A stretch of 64,000 nucleotides of DNA from Uloborus plumipes (lineage: Eukaryota > Arthropoda > Arachnida > Araneae > Uloboridae), in NCBI GenBank assembly GCA_038373865.1, contig JAXGGA010003410.1:1-64000 (forward strand), written 5' to 3'. The notes under the pieces are model-generated. The model saw nothing but the letters and a program-made list of their open reading frames with translations, had not been told where the DNA came from and did not search any database. A program made the position numbers and the translations under genes. This document shows positions 59,826-64,000 of this stretch, piece by piece (positions within the stretch are counted from its first letter, which is position 1; each line of letters starts with the position of its first letter).

Positions 59826-60608
59826 TCTACTTATATTAAAAACTGAGTATCTTTCTATCTTTCTTTCTATCTATGTCACGCTTCTTTCTCCTGAACGCCA
59901 CTGAACTGAAAGTCGAACCAGGTACCGATAGATAGGTAATTTCTCGGGCTTCATTAGTTTCAATTTATATAATTACACGATTTTAATTAGCGAAGATATC
60001 AATTAATAAGTAGTCAAGTTTAAAGCGATTAAGCCTAATAAATGATTAAATATGAAATCCATTCTTGCAAACCGTCGTTGCTATGAAACAGTGATAACAA
60101 TGATAATGAGCATTTTGAATGAAGGCTTAACTAAATCAAACACGAAACTCATAAGCGGGCCACTTACGTGGAATTTTTATCGCTAGCTACTTGTAATATT
60201 TTGAAACATTCATTTGTTGAAAAGCCATCTACTTATATTAAAAACTGAGTGTCTATGTCTGCTTTTTTTCTTTGAGCAAGCTGAACTTACTGAAACTCTC
60301 CTCACCATCTTGAAGGCGCGTAGCATCTCAATAATTCGAATGATTTTTTATATAGGAAAAAAGTAAAGGCGTGAAGCGCCTGTTAGCGAGCCGCCTTGGC
60401 GGGGAGTAGTTTCTTGAAAATTTCCTCACTACTTTAAAGGCACGAAGTGCCCGTGCAACGCCGGGCCACTTGCGTGGTATGTCTTGAAATCGAATGAACA
60501 TTAAATTCTATCAAATAATATAACTTCAGAATGAGGTAAAAGTTAGAGAGGGAGGACATTATGCATCAACATGCCGCAGGAAGCTAATCTAGCTGCCCTG
60601 GCAGCTAG
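59826..60608 (+). mobile_element. Double-headed Helitron without the foldback
   Basis: Head TCTACTTATATTAAAAACTG at 59826 (after A), second head at 60228 (after A), 3' end AGCTGCCCTGGCAGCTAG at 60608 followed by T. Contains GTGCCCGTGCAACGCCGGGC. The 783 bp correspond to 38050-41688 minus the 2.83-kb insert; the single TTAA at 59983-59986 is the empty site. Confidence 0.7.
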
Positions 60609-60609
60609 T

Positions 60610-60980
60610 AAACTAATATTAGGTGTATTAGTTTTTTACTGTATGAGTGTATTATTGCTCGTTTTTCTTTTACAGATTTTTTTTTAACATTTACTATCAA
60701 CTTGAGATAAAATTTACTTGTATGTGGGAGTGTTATAGATTTTTTTAGCGTTTGTATACTTTAGTTCTGTTTTTTGCTTATTTTTCGGATTATCCGCTGA
60801 TATGCTGTTACTGTGCCACCTTATTCCGAGGATAGTGGGGAGTTTACTGTCAATAAAAAAATTTAAATGATAGAAGTGTGACTCCACGCGATAATGGTGG
60901 CACATGAAAAAACTAAATGACATATGAGGGGGTAACACTAGGTCTGCGAAAGATAAGGCTTCTTACTCAGCTCCAATTTT
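60610..60980. other. AT-rich stretch, no gene recognised
   Basis: A 74-codon minus ORF at 60714-60938 has no support. Confidence 0.35.
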
Positions 60981-60981
60981 A

Positions 60982-61489
60982 CCCATTAATACCTAGCGTC
61001 CCTTTTTAGGGACGGTCAAAAAAGGATCTCAATTCCCTCAAAATGAACATTTCAACCAAACAATAGTGTTCAATTAGTACCTTGGTATTGTTTCAATTCG
61101 TTGTTAACAGATTGCAGCACAAAACCATTGTAAAGTGTATTCTGTAGCAGTTTTAATAGGATCTTTATCAAAAATGACATCGTTCACAATCTCAAGAAAA
61201 AAAGCTATATTTTCAAAGTTATTCCCAGCTTCCCAGTTTATGTTAATTTCTGATTTTATTTCTTCTTATAAAATATCTTTTAAAATATTATATCGAAGGC
61301 AGAAAAAAAAATAGTAAAAGAAGAATGTACCCTCTGGGGTCTATCGTAACTTTTAAGAGACGATTTTTCTTTCCGTACAATAAAAAAAATATTTTTTACA
61401 TTTTTTATTATTATTTTTCCTGTCCATTAAACACCGTTTGTAACCAGTATACAAAATATCTTTGGAAAAAAAATTAAGGTATTAATGGG
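60982..61489. mobile_element. piggyBac-like MITE, CCCATTAATACCT family, copy 2
   Basis: CCCATTAATACCTAGCGTCC at 60982; right end AAGGTATTAATGGG then TTAA (61490-61493). The left flank is TTTA, a one-base decay of TTAA. Inverted relative to 55921-56424, with blocks such as AATGACATCGTTCACAATCT, GGGGTCTATCGTAA and CAAAATATCTTTGGAAAAAA conserved. Confidence 0.7.
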
Positions 61490-61493
61490 TTAA

Positions 61494-62262
61494 AGAAAAC
61501 TCCATTTGAAGTCACAGTTGCTGCACAAAGTGGCGGTGATTATATAAGCTTGTCAAAGCCCTTTTTTTAGTAAATAAAGTCCTTTTTTGGTAAATGTTTC
61601 AACCAGTTAACGTTCAGAAGCTTTTGATGAAATATGTTTTATAATTGCAATTATTAGAGGAGGACTACCTCTTTGTAACTCTTAGGTTATAACTTTGAGG
61701 TATACGAAGATTGAATGTTATTGTAAATTTGATGCATTATTCTAAAAACGAGAAAAAAAAATGAATGCTAGGCTGCCTACTCATCGAAAAATTACTTGTA
61801 AAAAAATTGGTCTTTTTGTAAAAGTACTTTTTTAAGAGCACACACTGCCTTACGAAATAAAATAGTAATTTGTTCATCTTATTATTAAAATTTTCTGAAT
61901 GTCATTTTTTAAAATTAAGTTTCTAAAAACAAATCAAAATTAGTATGAGAATGATTCTTAAAATCACACAAAATAGATTCCATGCAAACGAGGAAGAAAA
62001 AATCTTATGTGAAATGGAAACTTTACCGCGCTCAACAAATTATGTGTTTTTTAATCGCATAAAAAGGTCGTTTCTTTAACGTTGAAAACATAGAACTGCA
62101 AAGAAAATCTGTTTTAAAAACAAAAAGCTTTTTTCAGCATCTTGCCGTGCCAAGTTTTAAAAATGCGTGGAGAGCACCAAAAATCTTCACCGAGAAAAAC
62201 ACGCTTTAAGACATATAAAACTATTGCTTTAGTGCAAAATCGGAGTTATTTTTATTTATTTA
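61494..62262. other. AT-rich stretch, no gene recognised
   Basis: No supported ORF, TIR or SINE. Confidence 0.4.
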
Positions 62263-62300
62263 CTAGCTTATTACACGGCGTTGCTCGGGTGCTTATCAAT
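62263..62300 (-). mobile_element. Helitron 3' end remnant
   Basis: Minus strand: CACCCGAGCAACGCCGTGTA, then ATAAGCTAG at 62263 followed by T. CAACGCCG...CTAG|T is a common Helitron 3' terminus. The rest of the element was not identified. Confidence 0.45.
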
Positions 62301-62408
62301 GCAACATAGTCCTAATAGTAGTTCAAATAGTGTAGAATACAAACAATTGTAGCAGTAATTGTTTTTAACATTTTTCATGCTAAAATGAAACAGGTGAGCC
62401 TTAAATTG

Positions 62409-62618
62409 GTTTATTTAATTTATTTATTTATTTTCCGGAAGCCATCAGCTTCAACATGCATGAGGACTACGTACTATGCACTTTGCCTCCTGACAAACAC
62501 AGGACAGATTTACGGCATAGAGAGAATGAAATAACATCCATGGGCAAGGCGGGATTAGAACCCGCGACCACTTGCTTACGAGGAGAGTACTGTACCTCTA
62601 GGCCCACGTGGCCCCCAC
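62409..62618 (-). mobile_element. tRNA-derived SINE with perfect 11-bp target duplication
   Basis: Minus strand: tRNA-like head GGGGGCCACGTGGGCCTAGA (box A) and CGGGTTCTAATCCCG (box B, intact T-arm), then a body and an (AAAT)n tail (62411-62432). GCCTTAAATTG flanks both sides (62398-62408 and 62619-62629). The anticodon stem is unpaired, so it is not a functional tRNA. Among the younger SINEs here. Confidence 0.8.
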
Positions 62619-62629
62619 GCCTTAAATTG

Positions 62630-62867
62630 ATACTTCATTGTTAATCGTAATCTTTGTTGGAAAACACTCATATTTAAATGTGTTAAAGTTTATCAAGTTG
62701 TATGCTCTTAAAGGCTTATCTCTATCACTCTATTTGTTCAGAATTGAAAGAAAATGGCCATTTCGAGATCAAAAATTGAATTTCGAGCTTTTTGGATTTT
62801 TTTATACTTTGATTTACTTGTCATAAAAAGTATGGATAAAAATAAATACATTTGACTTTTGAAGCAA
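62630..62867. other. AT-rich stretch, no gene recognised
   Basis: Nothing supported. Confidence 0.4.
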
Positions 62868-63250
62868 TTAGACCCACAGCTCAGCTATGACATCCTGAGA
62901 CTACAGTTTCGTCCTTATTCTGGACTCCTCAATCAGTAACAGCCAATAGCCGAGCTCTAGGTAAAGATCCTCTTATTGCAGCTAAGGTTGGCAACAAACT
63001 TATGGGCCGCAACTCTTTGCATATTACCCAGTTTTTGCCTTCGAATTTCAAGTTGAGAAGTACCATGGTTTGCGGACTCTCGCTGGTAAGATAAATTCAT
63101 TTTATCTACCTGTTTATTGGCTGTCTTGGCTACAATAAGAGGATAGTTGCCTCCAGCTCGGTTATTGGCTATTCCTGACTGAGGAGTCCAGAATAAGGAC
63201 GAAACTGCAGTCTCGGGATGTCATAGCTGAGCTGAGGGTGTAACTGCTTC
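62868..63250. mobile_element. Foldback repeat, copy 3
   Basis: Left arm CACAGCTCAGCTATGACATC, GAGACTACAGTTTCGTCC and TCTGGACTCCTCA is mirrored at 63181-63240. The interior matches copy 1 (GTTTGCGGACTCTCGCTGGT versus GTTTGCGGACGTTCGCTGCT). Confidence 0.7.
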
Positions 63251-63836
63251 AGTTCTGCCTTAGCCCTGGTTTATGGGCGGTAACTCTTTGCACATTTGAT
63301 CTTTCTCTCGCTCTCTCCTTTTTTTTATGCCATACAAGCTACAATAAGAGGATAGTTGCCTCCAGCTCGGTTATTGGCTACAATAAGAGGATAATTGCCT
63401 CCAGCTCGGTTATTGGCTATTCCTGACTGAGGAGTCCAGAATAAGGACGAAACTGCAGTCTCGGGATGTCATAGCTGAGCTGAGGGTGTAACTGCTTCAG
63501 TTCTGCCTTAGCCTTGGTTTATGGGCGGTAACTCTTTGCACATTTGATCTTTCTCTCGCTCTCTCCTTTTTTTTATGCCATACAAGCTACAATAAGAGGA
63601 TAGTTGCCTCCAGCTCGGTTATTGGCTACAATAAGAGGATAATTGCCTCCAGTTCGGTTATTGGCTATTCCTGACTGAGGAGTCCAGAATAAGGACGAAA
63701 CTGCAGTCTCGGGATGTCATAGCTGAGCTGAGGGTGTAACTGCTTCAGTTCTGCCTTAGCCCTGGTTTATGGGCGGTAACTCTTTGCACATTTGATCTTT
63801 CTCTCGCTCTCTCCTTTTTTTTATGCCATACAAGAT
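63181..63836. repeat. 248-bp tandem array, about 2.7 units, derived from foldback copy 3
   Basis: GAGGAGTCCAGAATAAGGAC starts at 63181, 63429 and 63677, exactly 248 bp apart. Units differ at only a few positions by eye. Each carries CTACAATAAGAGGATAGTTG and a second CTACAATAAGAGGATAATTG, so there is a shorter duplication of about 42 bp inside the unit. Confidence 0.9.
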
Positions 63837-64000
63837 CTATTTTATCAAATCATTTATATCAATACCAATAGCTTTTTTTATTTATATTACTTTTATGACC
63901 AAGTTTAACGAAAAAGTCTCTAAATCTAGCTCCTGATGGCTTCAGCTGATATCATTTGTCAAGTATAGAGTATAGTAGACGAGGCAAGAAAATTGTAACT
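63837..64000. other. AT-rich end of window, nothing recognised
   Basis: No feature seen. Confidence 0.4.

Noticed and set aside
62545..62618. Possible tRNA gene on the minus strand
   Set aside because: T-arm and box A are good, but the anticodon stem does not pair, and an (AAAT)n tail with flanking target duplication shows it is a SINE head.

Overview
This is an AT-rich, repeat-dominated eukaryotic window. It has spliceosomal introns, long (GT)n, (TA)n and (CA)n microsatellites, tRNA-derived SINEs, Helitrons and many cut-and-paste DNA transposon relics. There is no prokaryotic gene organisation. The style of the non-LTR RNase H relic and of the SINEs suggests an arthropod, plausibly a chelicerate such as a spider. 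That assignment is inference.

Host coding content is small. At the left end (about 1.6-10.1 kb, minus strand) I reconstruct part of one multi-exon gene that runs off the left edge. Its four candidate exons are 10064-9992, 7963-7856, 4830-4012 and 1870-1649. All have good splice sites and the same intron phase, they show exon-to-exon similarity, and the large exon encodes an acidic repeat of about 51 residues. I do not recognise the product. The last exon carries an in-frame TAA near its start but is otherwise open to a consensus donor in the expected phase. A fifth, decayed exon copy may lie at about 11.0 kb. One other weak small ORF (34744-35010, minus) is listed with low confidence.

The rest is transposon strata. 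0.55-1.35 kb: non-LTR retrotransposon RNase H relic. 2-13 kb: terminal-inverted-repeat (TIR) elements lying in the gene's introns or upstream, including a GC-rich CATCGG-rich element and a foldback at 11.7-12.2 kb. 14-17 kb: a TTAA element and SINE relics. 19.5-22 kb: a 2.4-kb foldback element with a perfect 8-bp target duplication. 24.7-25.6 kb: a 938-bp element with repeated GGACTGT words. 29-30.3 kb: TTAA/CCC elements. 33-34.4 kb: a Helitron with a 144-bp minisatellite. 37.7-42.5 kb: a nested stack in which a SINE-like locus carries a hAT-like element, which carries a double-headed Helitron, which carries a 2.8-kb TTAA foldback. 46.9 kb: a palindromic TA MITE. 53-54.3 kb: a fossil pogo/Tigger-type transposon. 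55-56.6 kb: a CACTG/TA element made of a 30-bp palindromic minisatellite with a TTAA element inside it. 50.7, 57.7 and 63 kb: three members of one foldback family, the last expanded into a 248-bp tandem array. 59.8-60.6 kb: a second copy of the double-headed Helitron, without the foldback.

No rRNA, functional tRNA, CRISPR array or operon was found. Coordinates come from reading the sequence by eye; termini with target duplications are good to about 1-2 bases and others are approximate.
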